Positions 34,581 through 46,480 of a stretch of DNA of 64,000 nt are shown here, one piece after another. The notes below the pieces were generated by a model. It did not search any database. It saw only the letters and a list, made by a program, of their open reading frames with translations, and was not told the origin of the DNA. Every line of letters starts with the position of its first letter. Positions within the stretch are counted from its first letter, which is position 1. Origin of the DNA: an uncultured Parabacteroides sp. (lineage in GTDB: Bacteria; Bacteroidota; Bacteroidia; Bacteroidales; Tannerellaceae); the NCBI GenBank assembly GCA_944325345.1, contig CALUZV010000012.1:32660-96659 (forward strand), written 5' to 3'. The translations under genes were made by a program, and so were the position numbers.

Positions 34581-35636
34581 ATGAAAAAGAAGTATCTATC
34601 TTTCTTGGCCGCAGCTTGTGCATTGGTAATGACGGCTTGCGGTGGGCAGAAATCTTCGGATGGCAGTAATGGTGTGGAACTGACGGGCGCAGGTGCCACC
34701 TTCCCCCTTCCTTTTTATACCATGACGTTTGATAACTACGGGGAAACTTCGGCGGACAAGGTTTCGTATGGAGGCATCGGTAGTGGTGGAGGCGTGCGCA
34801 ACCTGAAGGACGGAATTGTCGATTTCGCGGGAAGCGATGCCTATCTGAGCGACGAAGAAATGGCCGAGTTGAAGCCCGTCGTGCATATCCCGACCTGCAT
34901 GGGCGCGGTCGTATTGGCTTATAACCTGCCTGATGTGCAGCAATTGAATCTTTCGGGAGACGTGATAGCCGACATCTTCGCGGGCAAGATTACCCGCTGG
35001 GATGATGAACGCTTGAAGAAGCTGAACGAAGGCGTGGCCCTTCCTTCGCAAGAAATTATCCCTGTGTTCCGTTCGGATGGAAGCGGGACGACGTTTATCT
35101 TCTCGGATTATCTCTCAAAGGTAAGCGCCGATTGGAAAGCTACTTATGGAGCAGGTAAGACGGTCGATTTCCCCGTCGGGCAAGCCGCCAAGGGGAATCC
35201 CGGCGTGGCAGGTATCGTGCGCCAGACGCCAGGTTCTATCGGCTATATAGGTTCGGAATATGCTTTCGCACAGAAGATTCCGTATGCCAGCGTGATGAAT
35301 AAGAAAGGCGAGTTGATTACGCCTTCGACGGAGAGCATCTCGGCCGCGGCAGGCGATATTCCTCAAGATACGCGTTGCTCTATCACCGACCCTGATATGT
35401 CGGGCGCTTATCCTATCAGTTGCTTCACATGGTTGATTATCTATAAAGACCAGAACTATTCAGACCGGACAAAGGCGCAGGCGCAGGCTACGGTGAACCT
35501 CTTGAAATATATGCTCAGTCCCGAAGTACAGAAGAGTACCGAAGTGGTGCATTATGCTCCCCTTCCCCAGAAGGCCATCGACCTGAGCTTGGAGAACTTG
35601 AAACAAGTAACCTATAACGGAGAGCCTCTCCAATAA
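34581..35636 (+). CDS. pstS: Phosphate ABC transporter substrate-binding protein
   Basis: 351 residues from ATG 34581; an upstream GTG at 34557 would precede the signal peptide and is rejected. Lipoprotein signal MKKKYLSFLAAACALVMTAC. Phosphate-binding elements: TGAGATFPLPFY, GIGSGGGVRNL, FAGSDAYLSDEEM and RSDGSGTTFIFSDYL. Binds phosphate in the periplasm and delivers it to PstCA. pstC starts 3 bases after the stop. Confidence 0.95.
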   Translation: MKKKYLSFLAAACALVMTACGGQKSSDGSNGVELTGAGATFPLPFYTMTFDNYGETSADKVSYGGIGSGGGVRNLKDGIVDFAGSDAYLSDEEMAELKPVVHIPTCMGAVVLAYNLPDVQQLNLSGDVIADIFAGKITRWDDERLKKLNEGVALPSQEIIPVFRSDGSGTTFIFSDYLSKVSADWKATYGAGKTVDFPVGQAAKGNPGVAGIVRQTPGSIGYIGSEYAFAQKIPYASVMNKKGELITPSTESISAAAGDIPQDTRCSITDPDMSGAYPISCFTWLIIYKDQNYSDRTKAQAQATVNLLKYMLSPEVQKSTEVVHYAPLPQKAIDLSLENLKQVTYNGEPLQ

Positions 35637-35639
35637 GCC

Positions 35640-36497
35640 ATGCAAGACAAGATATTCAGAATCATATTATTATTATCAGCCCTTGTCATCCCGATAGTCG
35701 GAGTGGGGATTATCGCTTCCCTCATCTCCGATTCCTCGGGAGCCTTCGAGACGTTCGGCTTCTGGAACTTCCTCTTTTCCGATGACTGGACGACAAAGGC
35801 GGGGAGCGAGAGCTACGGAGCCTTGCCCTTCATCACAGGCACGCTGCTCACGACCTTCCTGGCGCTGATAATCTGTATCCCCTTCTCCCTGCCCGTGGCC
35901 CTCTTCGTGGGGGAATATTTCAGGGGAAGGAAGATAGCGACGATATTGAGTACCGTAACCGACTTGCTGGCCGGTATCCCCTCTATCATCTACGGTTTGT
36001 GGGGATTCTACGCCCTGCGTCCGATATTCATGCACTTGAATCTTTCGCCCCAAGGCTCGGGTATCCTCACGGCAGCCTTTGTGCTGGCCATTATGATTGT
36101 GCCCTACGCGGCATCGCTGAGTGCGGAATTCTTCAAGATGGTTCCCTCGGACTTGAAGGAAGGAGCCTACGCGATGGGGGCGACGCAGGCCGAAGTCATC
36201 CGCCGCGTGGTCTTCCCGATGGCTGGCTCGGGCGTATTCTCCGCCTATGTCCTGGCAATCGGACGCGCTTTGGGCGAGACGATGGCCGTAACGATGTTGA
36301 TAGGAAACACCAACCAGATGCCCGACACGCTACGCACGACGGGGAATACGATGGCGAGTATCATCGCCAACCAGTTTGGCGAGGCCGACGGGTTGAAGCT
36401 CTCCTCGTTGATAGCCATCGGACTTCTCTTGTTCCTCATCACCGCCTTCATTAACTTGATTGGAAAGATTTTGATTCGTAAAGCACAACACGTATGA
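35640..36497 (+). CDS. pstC: Phosphate ABC transporter permease
   Basis: 285 residues with about six membrane segments. The EAA-type coupling loop is visible in DLKEGAYAMGATQAEVIRRVVFPMAGSGVF. LALIICIPFSLPVALFVGEYF and LLAGIPSIIYGLWGF are typical of PstC. It overlaps pstA by 4 bases (ATGA), indicating translational coupling. Confidence 0.95.
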   Translation: MQDKIFRIILLLSALVIPIVGVGIIASLISDSSGAFETFGFWNFLFSDDWTTKAGSESYGALPFITGTLLTTFLALIICIPFSLPVALFVGEYFRGRKIATILSTVTDLLAGIPSIIYGLWGFYALRPIFMHLNLSPQGSGILTAAFVLAIMIVPYAASLSAEFFKMVPSDLKEGAYAMGATQAEVIRRVVFPMAGSGVFSAYVLAIGRALGETMAVTMLIGNTNQMPDTLRTTGNTMASIIANQFGEADGLKLSSLIAIGLLLFLITAFINLIGKILIRKAQHV

Positions 36498-37363
36498 TAA
36501 AGGATAAGAATTTAGTAGCCCGCATAGCGAAGAACAAGCTGGTCTATATCCTCGTCTGTGTCCTTTCGGGCCTGACGGCTATCCCCTTGCTCGCTATCCT
36601 CGGGGAAGTATTGATAAAGGGCTGGAGCCAATTAGGTTGGTCTTTCCTGACCGAGGCCACCCCGAACGCCTACAAAGCGTTGATGGCGATGGAGGCAGGC
36701 GAGGCCGTCCCCGGCGGCATAGCCAATGGTATCGTGGGCACGTTCCTGATGCTCTTGATGGCTTCTATCGTGGCTATCCCCGTGGGAGTCTTGTGCGGCA
36801 TCTGCCTCTCGGAGTATCGGAAGAACTGGTTTGCCATCATCGTGAGCTATCTGACGGACTTGTTGCAGGGCACGCCTTCGATTATTATCGGTATCATTAC
36901 CTATATTTGGGTCGTAGTCCCCATGAAGGGATACTCAGCCTTCGCGGGAAGTGTCGCCCTCTTCATCATGATGTTGCCCTTGATTATCCGCTCGACGGAG
37001 GAGACGATGAAGATTCTCCCCGCCACCTTGAAGGAGGCCGGCCTGGCCCTGGGCGGAAGTTATTGGCGCGTCATGCTCCAAGTGATGCTGCCCTCGGCCT
37101 TCGGAAGTATCTTCACGGGTATCCTCCTGGCCATCTCGCGCGTGGTGGGAGAGACCGCGCCTCTGATGTTCACCGCCCTCGGAGCGGCGGCTATCAGCTG
37201 GAACGTCGCACGGCCCATGTCTGCCGTACCTTTGTTGATTTGGGAGTTCTTCAACGACCCGAATCTGCAAAACCTCATCTGGGGAGCATCCCTCTTCTTG
37301 CTCACCTTCGTATTATGTCTTAATTTATTAGCTAAAAGAATCGCAAAGAAATGGAAAATATAA
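36494..37363 (+). CDS. pstA: Phosphate ABC transporter permease
   Basis: 289 residues, about six membrane segments. The coupling loop is TLKEAGLALGGSYWRVMLQVMLPSAFGSIF; LQGTPSIIIGIITYIWVVVP and GETAPLMFTALGAA are typical PstA segments. It overlaps pstC by 4 bases and pstB by 13 bases. Confidence 0.95.
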   Translation: MIKDKNLVARIAKNKLVYILVCVLSGLTAIPLLAILGEVLIKGWSQLGWSFLTEATPNAYKALMAMEAGEAVPGGIANGIVGTFLMLLMASIVAIPVGVLCGICLSEYRKNWFAIIVSYLTDLLQGTPSIIIGIITYIWVVVPMKGYSAFAGSVALFIMMLPLIIRSTEETMKILPATLKEAGLALGGSYWRVMLQVMLPSAFGSIFTGILLAISRVVGETAPLMFTALGAAAISWNVARPMSAVPLLIWEFFNDPNLQNLIWGASLFLLTFVLCLNLLAKRIAKKWKI

Positions 37364-38118
37364 AAGACCCCATACTTCAAATGAAAGATGTGTGCATCTC
37401 GTATGGCGAGACGATGGCCGTCAAGCACGTCTCCGCCGATGTCGAGAAGAACACGATTACCGCCATCATGGGCCCCTCGGGTTGTGGCAAGAGTACGCTC
37501 CTCCGCGCCGTGAACCGTATGCACGAGCTTTACAAGGCTATCCGCGTAACGGGTGAAATCCTCCTCAATGGCGAGGACATCATGAAGATGCACCCCACCG
37601 AGGAGCGCCGCCGCATCGGCATGGTCTTCCAGCGCCCGAATCCCTTCCCGACGATGAACATCTACGACAATGTCCTGGCGGGCTATATCCTGAATGGCAT
37701 CCGCCTCTCGAAGTCGAAGAAGGACGAGATTGTGGAACGCAACCTCCGTAATGTCGCCCTCTGGGACGAGGTGAAGGACTCGCTCACCAAGCGGGGTACC
37801 TTCCTCTCCGGCGGTCAGCAGCAACGCCTCTGCATCGCCCGCTCCTTGGCCCTTCAGCCTGATATCCTGCTGATGGACGAACCGACATCCGCCCTCGACC
37901 CGATTGCCACGAAATACATCGAGGACTTATTATTGAAGCTCAAGAACGAGGTAACCATCCTCATCGTAACGCACAACATGTCGCAAGCCATGCGTATCTC
38001 CGACCGTTCGATGTTCATGTACCTCGGCGAATTGATAGAATACGACGATTCTAAAGTCATGTTCACCAATCCGAAAGACGAACGAACTCGCGCTTATCTG
38101 ACAGGAAAGATGGGATAA
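37351..38118 (+). CDS. pstB: Phosphate ABC transporter ATP-binding protein
   Basis: 255 residues. Walker A GPSGCGKST, Q-loop FQRPNPFPTMNIYDNV, signature LSGGQQQR, Walker B ILLMDEPTSALD and switch His in VTHNM are all intact. It powers PstCA. No phoU follows in this window: the next sequence is a terminator and the CRISPR array, so the regulatory partner must lie elsewhere or be absent. Confidence 0.96.
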   Translation: MENIKDPILQMKDVCISYGETMAVKHVSADVEKNTITAIMGPSGCGKSTLLRAVNRMHELYKAIRVTGEILLNGEDIMKMHPTEERRRIGMVFQRPNPFPTMNIYDNVLAGYILNGIRLSKSKKDEIVERNLRNVALWDEVKDSLTKRGTFLSGGQQQRLCIARSLALQPDILLMDEPTSALDPIATKYIEDLLLKLKNEVTILIVTHNMSQAMRISDRSMFMYLGELIEYDDSKVMFTNPKDERTRAYLTGKMG

Positions 38119-38140
38119 CGGGTATTTTATGTTTCTACCG

Positions 38141-38182
38141 AAGGCCGCCACAGGGGAGTGTTTCCTTGGGCGGCCTTTTTTA
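38141..38182 (+). terminator. Terminator after pstB
   Basis: AAGGCCGCC pairs with GGCGGCCTT, followed by TTTTT. Ends the pst operon about 70 bases before the first CRISPR repeat. Confidence 0.85.
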
Positions 38183-38191
38183 AGTTATCCG

Positions 38192-38222
38192 TAAATAGAT
38201 ATCTTTTGAACTGTTAAACAAC
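38192..38222 (+). repeat. Decayed CRISPR repeat upstream of the array
   Basis: AAATAGATATCTTTTGAAC and TGTTAAACAAC align, with small gaps, to the 3' two-thirds of the array repeat (AAATTAGTATCTTTGAACC and ATTGAAAACAAC). Exactly 29 bases, a normal spacer length, separate it from the first full repeat at 38252. Its 5' part has been lost next to the pstB terminator. Confidence 0.6.
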
Positions 38223-38251
38223 GGCGACCTTTCGGGAGCTTAATCCAATCT

Positions 38252-40365
38252 GTTGTGATTTGCTCTCAAATTAGCATCTTTGAGCCATTGAAAACAACAC
38301 CGTTCTTGATAGCTGTCTTCGTCAGCACGTTGTGATTTGCTCTCAAATTAGTATCTTTGAACCATTGAAAACAATTCCTGGCCCACTGCTCCCTCTCGCC
38401 CTATCGTTGTGATTTGCTCTCAAATTAGTATCTTTGAACCATTGAAAACAATAAGGCTATGAAGAAGTTCGATGAACGATAGTTGTGATTTGCTCTCAAA
38501 TTAGTATCTTTGAACCATTGAAAACAATCTGATTTGTTGAGTTAGCACATACCCTACGGTTGTGATTTGCTCTCAAATTAGTATCTTTGAACCATTGAAA
38601 ACAATTCGTTGAATTTGCGGTGCAAGAAACATTCTGTTGTGATTTGCTCTCAAATTAGTATCTTTGAACCATTGAAAACAATTTCTCTCCGGGAAGCGGG
38701 GCGCAGACCTGTGTTGTGATTTGCTCTCAAATTAGTATCTTTGAACCATTGAAAACAATCATTAAGCAAGCTAAGGCGGAACTCGATAGTTGTGATTTGC
38801 TCTCAAATTAGTATCTTTGAACCATTGAAAACAATAACAGTAACCAATTGACGGGTAAGGTATTTGTTGTGATTTGCTCTCAAATTAGTATCTTTGAACC
38901 ATTGAAAACAATTGACACGCTCGAGATGCCTCTTCCCATACGGTTGTGATTTGCTCTCAAATTAGTATCTTTGAACCATTGAAAACAATTGGGAGAAGAA
39001 GAAAAATAAGTTGCAATCGTTGTGATTTGCTCTCAAATTAGTATCTTTGAACCATTGAAAACAATTATCTGATGACGTGCCCCTGCGCAAAAATGGTTGT
39101 GATTTGCTCTCAAATTAGTATCTTTGAACCATTGAAAACAATTTTGATATAATGATATTGCTTCTATCCTAGTTGTGATTTGCTCTCAAATTAGTATCTT
39201 TGAACCATTGAAAACAATTAAACTCTTCTGTTTGTTCCTTTGTTATCGTTGTGATTTGCTCTCAAATTAGTATCTTTGAACCATTGAAAACAATCGGTGG
39301 TTCGGTAGTTTCCGATGAACTTCGTTGTGATTTGCTCTCAAATTAGTATCTTTGAACCATTGAAAACAATAGAGAAATCTGAAAATCTAAAGAGGTCTGG
39401 TTGTGATTTGCTCTCAAATTAGTATCTTTGAACCATTGAAAACAATTTTAGCCTTAAATTCCCTCATAAGGTCTTGTTGTGATTTGCTCTCAAATTAGTA
39501 TCTTTGAACCATTGAAAACAATTTGCAGACTTGCTGGCTCGTGGTCTTTCCGGTTGTGATTTGCTCTCAAATTAGTATCTTTGAACCATTGAAAACAATT
39601 TTAGTTACGAATTCTTCTATAATGTAGTAGTTGTGATTTGCTCTCAAATTAGTATCTTTGAACCATTGAAAACAATCTTGGCCCATAATAAAAGCATATA
39701 GGTCTTGTTGTGATTTGCTCTCAAATTAGTATCTTTGAACCATTGAAAACAATCTGGAACGTAAGACACTTCAATACTCCCAGTTGTGATTTGCTCTCAA
39801 ATTAGTATCTTTGAACCATTGAAAACAATTTAACTCGATATAGGTGCATCCCTCTTCCGGTTGTGATTTGCTCTCAAATTAGTATCTTTGAACCATTGAA
39901 AACAATTTGCCATATAATACTATCTATAAATTGTTGTTGTGATTTGCTCTCAAATTAGTATCTTTGAACCATTGAAAACAATTCGGGTTTGTTTCTTAAT
40001 TCTGATGCAAAGGTTGTGATTTGCTCTCAAATTAGTATCTTTGAACCATTGAAAACAATTTCCAACCGACGAACAAGCTGTTATGCTGGTTGTGATTTGC
40101 TCTCAAATTAGTATCTTTGAACCATTGAAAACAATCTTTCTTTTTGAAACAACTTCCTTCTAATCGTTGTGATTTGCTCTCAAATTAGTATCTTTGAACC
40201 ATTGAAAACAATCACCGTACCGGATTGTGAGTGATGGAATAAGTTGTGATTTGCTCTCAAATTAGTATCTTTGAACCATTGAAAACAATGCATGGAAAAA
40301 TGAAATTAATACAAATCCGTTGTGATTTGCTCTCAAATTAGTATCTTTGAACCATTGAAAACAAT
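38252..40365 (+). CRISPR. Type II-C CRISPR array, 28 repeats of 47 bases
   Basis: Twenty-eight direct repeats of 47 bases (start GTTGTGATTTGCTCTC, middle AAATTAGTATCTTTGAACC, end ATTGAAAACAAT) with 27 unique spacers of 29-30 bases. All repeats look identical except the first (38252-38298), which differs at three positions including its -7-like box. The repeat contains TTG (2-4), 19 bases, then TATCTTTG (24-31), a full Bacteroides-type promoter. Positions 2-24 pair with the tracrRNA anti-repeat, so crRNA is read on the plus strand, toward and opposite to the cas genes. Spacer targets cannot be determined by eye. Confidence 0.98.
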
Positions 40366-40438
40366 AGATTATTCGTTTTGTATTGGTTATTAGGATTTTA
40401 TAATAGACTTTAGGAATAGAAAAATATTTGTTTTCAAT
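40366..40438. other. Cas-proximal CRISPR flank (possible leader)
   Basis: An AT-rich 73-base stretch between the last repeat and the terminator near cas2. It ends with TTGTTTTCAAT (near 40428-40438), the exact reverse complement of the repeat terminus ATTGAAAACAA. Because the most diverged repeat is at the other end, new spacers may be added here. This is inference. Confidence 0.4.
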
Positions 40439-41734
<1,296 letters not shown>

Positions 41735-41738
<4 letters not shown>

Positions 41739-44700
41739 AGCTTCTTAATTATGTTTCCTAATCGGTCTACATGAATGGGGATGCAGATTTCTTTAATCAT
41801 TTCGCCAGACCATGCGCGTTGAGCCTTATTATTACTTCCTAGTTCAATTGTTTGAATAATAGGATTGGCTATGTATGTTGGTACAAAGTGCCCTTCATTT
41901 CCCGTACAACTAACCATTTTATAAACACGTGTCTTGTCTAATGGATATGTCATATTTCCATTCGCAATTTCTTCTTTTGTCGGTACATACACTAAATCAT
42001 TCGGCGAAAGCACAAATTTGGGCAGGTTGTCGTTCTCGTCTTCGGGAGCGGAAGGTAATCCTTGCTTCTGACGGTCGATAACCACATTCAGCGGAATTGT
42101 GGCATAACTGCGCTTCTTGATTATTTCACCTGTGCTTTTGTCTTCCAATACTGTTTCATAGATTGCAAAGAACAGATTGGTTCCTTTTGCTGCTTCTACA
42201 TATTTGGTGGATTTATTACCGGTTTGTCCTACGACAAACTTGTCGGCTTTCTCATATACACGAACCTTATAAATCGGTTGATGCCATTTCCCGTCATTCA
42301 ATTTGATGATGTTCTTATTCATTGCTTCAATGCCTTCAGGTGAAAATGCTAATTCCGCATTATTCCTATTTGCTTCTAAATGACGAAGTAGGATTTTTTG
42401 TATACCTGTATCGGTCACGCTTCCCGTAATTTTCTTTCTGTCGAAGCTTGAGTCCAACAGTTTACGCACGGCAAAGAAACAGTCTTTTGTTTCTTTGGAG
42501 AAATAATATACTTTTATTTTCTTCAAATCAACATCCTGCCAAATATCTTTGTTGTCTTCAAAGTATTTCTTTATCTGCTTTTCATTCAGATTTTGTGCCA
42601 ACAGTTCTTTCAGCTTTTTCTTTAAGTCTCTCTCTACGATGGCTTTCGGTTTTTTTAACGCTTCTTTCAGCTGCACAGACTTTATATCCCGAAGGTTTAC
42701 TTCTCCATGTACGGTTTCTTTATGCATTGGTTTACGGATCGCCCAACTGTCTCCTTTCGTTTGGGGAATCAAGGTTTTCTTGCCGTTTTCATAATGCTGA
42801 TAATGATTGGTTGTTTTATTGATGACACGCAGGTTTTGTTTGAAACTGACGATAATGTCTTGCAGTGCCCTATAAACGTCTTGGGAAAAAGTGTCCCACG
42901 GCTTTTTGATGAACCAGTGGTAATTTCCTTTATCGTCTGTCTTCTGCTTGTCACACAGTAGGCGTTGCAAATCGTAGCGGGAAATCTTGGCATTCTTACT
43001 TGTCGATTCATTATTAAGGTAATTCACGATATTGCGGTTTGCACAAGCTATGACAATCGCATCCATCGCATGATGGCGGTGGTCGATTCGTTTTTTATTG
43101 AATCCTTTCTGTAATTCCAAGGGCATTGCCGGTATTACATTTCCGTTTGTGTTGACCGAAGTGAAACGGTTGCTTCCTGTCAACTCGTTCAGGCGCAAGA
43201 ATCGAGGAAGAATAATTTTGTTCCAAACCTCGTTGATACCCCAGTCTTTTTTCAGACGGTCGGTGACACTGCCTGTACAGACAATCACATTTTTTGAAGT
43301 TTCTTCTTGCTCGCTTTCATCACGAACGATATTAGATAACAAGGATTTGATTAGCTTGCTGATGTAGCGGCTGTCATTCAGTTGGCGTGCAATGAATTGC
43401 TCAGGGATATCCTCCATGAGTAACTTCTTCATTTTGGCCGGATTGCTCGCATAATTATCTTTTACAAACTTCTCATACGCTTCTATAGTTTGTATTTTGG
43501 CTGATTTCCCAAAATTCATCGGAACCATTCTTCCTTGATTTTCTTTTATAAACTCATATCCCAGCATATTGCTTTTCAATTTGTTGACTTCCGCTTCACA
43601 AATAACTTTGTTGCTGAATGAGTCATCAAAATAGCGTGCTTGCGGGATGATATGTTCGATTTCATAAGCAGGAGTGAACAGTTTGCCCAAGGGAATCATT
43701 TCTCCTGTATAAGGTGAACGGTATTTCTGCTCTAACCAGAGTTTATAGCGCAACACTTCGGAGGTTGTAGGACGTTTCTTGACATCACTTTCGTTGAATT
43801 TCTTGATGATTAGGGCTATTTCATCAGGCACTTCATCCACGCTGTTCAATACCCCTTCTTCAAAAATTCGCAGCAAATCCTGCTGGCCGGGTGAATAGGG
43901 ACGCACATTCTCTATTTCAAATTCAGGATTCATAAATTCGGTAAGCAAAGCCTTGATGCGGAGATTCGTATTTTCGTTTTCCTGAATTTGCCGGGTCATC
44001 TTTGCACGTTCGTCTTTAGTATTCTTCATCTCTCTTCCCAATTCCACGTGGATTTCATCGATGTGTCCCACTTGCTTCCATATATCGCGGACGGTACGCA
44101 AGGTCTCTAAAATAATCTGCTCAACAATCGGATTGTGCAATGAATGTTGCTTGAACTTTTTTAGATAATCGTCTATGTCGGAAGGATTTTCCCATTTCCG
44201 TACATCCTTTGCTTCGGAATGGCGGTCGTAAACTACATAGCAAGCTAGCCAAAGCGGAAGTCCCTTGAATGAAGATACTTCATCCAAATGAATCGCCTTT
44301 TCCCTTACGCGTGTCCGGATGTTTTCATCGTATTCTCCCGAAATGATTTTATCAATTCGGTTGCGGGTCTGTTTGTCTATCTCATTTTCATTCCAATATT
44401 TTCCCATCCGCATTAAGGGCAATAACTTCTTGATGGCTTTGTATGAATAAGCTCCATAATCTTTTGGAAAAGGAGGAGTTTTCAGAAATTCTCCTACAAA
44501 TCTTTTATCGAATCCTTGCTTTTGTGCAAAAGACTTTAGAGCCTTTTGCAGTTCTTCTTTGTCGGAAATGGAATACAGGATGTGCCACAAGGCTTCCTCC
44601 TTTTCCCGTGTCAGGAAGTCAGCGGCTATTCCCGCTTTTTCCAAACGTCCCAGGATGAGTGCACGGGTTTCATTACCCGGATAAAGCTTGTCTTCTACAT

Positions 44701-46273
44701 AATTCCAACGATATTTACCTATGTCGTTCTTTTTTAATCCAAACAAAGGGCATTTCAGGAAAGAATCCTGCTTGACACTTTTTTGTCGGTTAAGCCAGTC
44801 AAACAAATCGGTATAATCTTCTTCGTCTTTCAAAAACTCAGAAGTTACGTCCACGTCTAGGCACAATTTCCCGTCTACAGTTTTTTCTTTTTGGTAAATC
44901 CTCAGATTGGAAAGGAATTGCCACAGGCGGAACTCTTGGAATAAAGGATGTGATTTGGCGATGCACTTTATTCCGAAATGCCGGACTTCCCCTGTTCCCT
45001 TATCAGTATGAGTATATCCCTCGTAAGGGCAATCGGCGATTAAAGACTTCTTGCTTTTCAGCGGACGTTGATAGAACAGTATATCGTCAACAAAAAGATA
45101 AACCAAATCGCGAGCGCTTATCAGATTACGATGTGCTTCATTCTGCGGATACAATTCTTCCAAACATGCTTCGTATAAAGCTCGGTCTTGAAATTCGGGA
45201 TGAAACTCTTTTTGTTTCTCTAAAATCCGACGTAATTCTTCCTTATAATATTTACGCTCAATCGTGCGTACCAGCTTTCCCCTAATCTTTTGTTTGGGCA
45301 TTTGCAACAAGGTGTCATAAATATAAGCACCGACAGTTTTCCCTGAAGCATCCAAATCACCTTGTGTTTTTGCCTTTATCAGTTCCCATTGTTCTTCCCA
45401 TTCTTTTTCAGTAGGAATCTTGAATATACAGCAGAGTTCACCAGTTTCGTCATATTTGTCTTTTCCCTCTTTATCTAAGTCTATTTTAATGATAATATCT
45501 TTCTTTTGTCCAATCCAATCAGGAACGTCTTTTCTGAATATCTTCCCTTTCATCCCGTTTTCCAATATGACGGAAAGCACTTTCATGCCTTTATACGTCT
45601 GATTCGTATCAATGATATCGGTTATTGTTTGGCGGTCGAAATATTGGCGGGTCTTGGAAGGACGTTCTTGTTCTTCTTCACCTCTCAATTGATAATATCC
45701 GCGCTTTTGGTTGAAGTTTAGTAATATCCAAGCCAATTCTTCTTTGCTTATCTTTTGCCTCAAAGCTTTTTTACGTAAATAGTAGATTGTCCAATCGTAA
45801 GGCACCTTTTGGCCTTTTGATAATAGTTCGGGTTGGTTCCGGTAAAAATCAGCTAACATTTCATCAAATGATTCCTGGAAGATGAACGTCCAATGTCCTT
45901 GCTCGTCTTTATGCCAAGGCAACTTAGGTTCGGTTGCGGCAATGAATTTGCCGTAACGGTCTAATTGATTGGAGTAATGTAATGGTAAAAAGTTTAGTAA
46001 CGCCAATACCCGATGTAATCTTTCTCGGCGCAATTTGCCCCGTTCGTATAAACGGCGCATACTTCTATATTGGGTTCGGTCGGCTGTTTGTGACTTTGAA
46101 TTGCCTTTATCAAAATCACCCAACACAGCCGCATCCATCGGAATGATTCTTACGCCGTCACAATTGATGCCATCCAATTGTTCTTTATCTTCTTCGTTTT
46201 TCGAAGCGTTAATCACTGCCCAACCGATACTGTTAGTTCCTAAATCTAAGCCTAAAATATGTTTGTGTTTCAT
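41735..46273 (-). CDS. cas9: CRISPR-associated RNA-guided nuclease Cas9 (subtype II-C, Bacteroidetes type)
   Basis: 1512 residues, at the long end for II-C. RuvC-I GLDLGTNSIGWAVI (residues about 6-19) is followed by the arginine-rich bridge helix RSMRRLYERGKLRRERLHRV (about 71-90), RuvC-II IDEIHVELGREM (about 735-746), the HNH core YEIEHIIPQARYFDDSFSNK with catalytic His (about 870-890) and RuvC-III DHRHHAMDAIVIACANR (about 1060-1077). All catalytic motifs look intact. It is first in the minus-strand cas9-cas1-cas2 operon; tracrRNA is divergent upstream. The gene is AT-richer than the surrounding metabolic genes, consistent with horizontal acquisition. Confidence 0.98.
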
Positions 46274-46305
46274 GAGTTTATTATTAGATTTTTTATTTGA
46301 CCCCT

Positions 46306-46313
46306 CAAAATTA
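46306..46313 (-). promoter_or_regulatory. Candidate -7 box for cas9
   Basis: TAATTTTG on the minus strand, 33 bases before the cas9 ATG, matching TAnnTTTG. The region is AT-rich, so a chance match is possible. Confidence 0.35.
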
Positions 46314-46355
46314 GAAATTCTTTTTGAAAAAAATATGATAGCAAAAAAATTTTCT

Positions 46356-46363
46356 TACCTTTG
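46356..46363 (+). promoter_or_regulatory. -7 box of the tracrRNA
   Basis: TACCTTTG, matching TAnnTTTG, directly before the anti-repeat. The -33 position holds only TATG. Transcription would start near 46370. Confidence 0.6.
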
Positions 46364-46367
46364 CCAC

Positions 46368-46455
46368 ACTAATTTGAAGCAAATCACAATAAGGATTATT
46401 CCGTTGTGAAAACATTTAGGTTTTCCCCTCGTCCTTTAACGGGGGGATTTTTTTG
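46368..46455 (+). ncRNA. tracrRNA
   Basis: The anti-repeat ACTAATTTGAAGCAAATC (46368-46385) plus ACAA pairs with repeat positions 2-24 with a single bulge (repeat GAGAG against GAAG). A nexus-like AAGGATTATTCC segment follows, then a terminator hairpin (TCCCC / GGGGGA) and seven T residues ending near 46454. It lies between cas9 and the GNAT gene, divergent from cas9, with a TACCTTTG box immediately upstream. Confidence 0.9.
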
Positions 46456-46480
46456 TTTATGAAGTTGGTAATGAGTTGTT

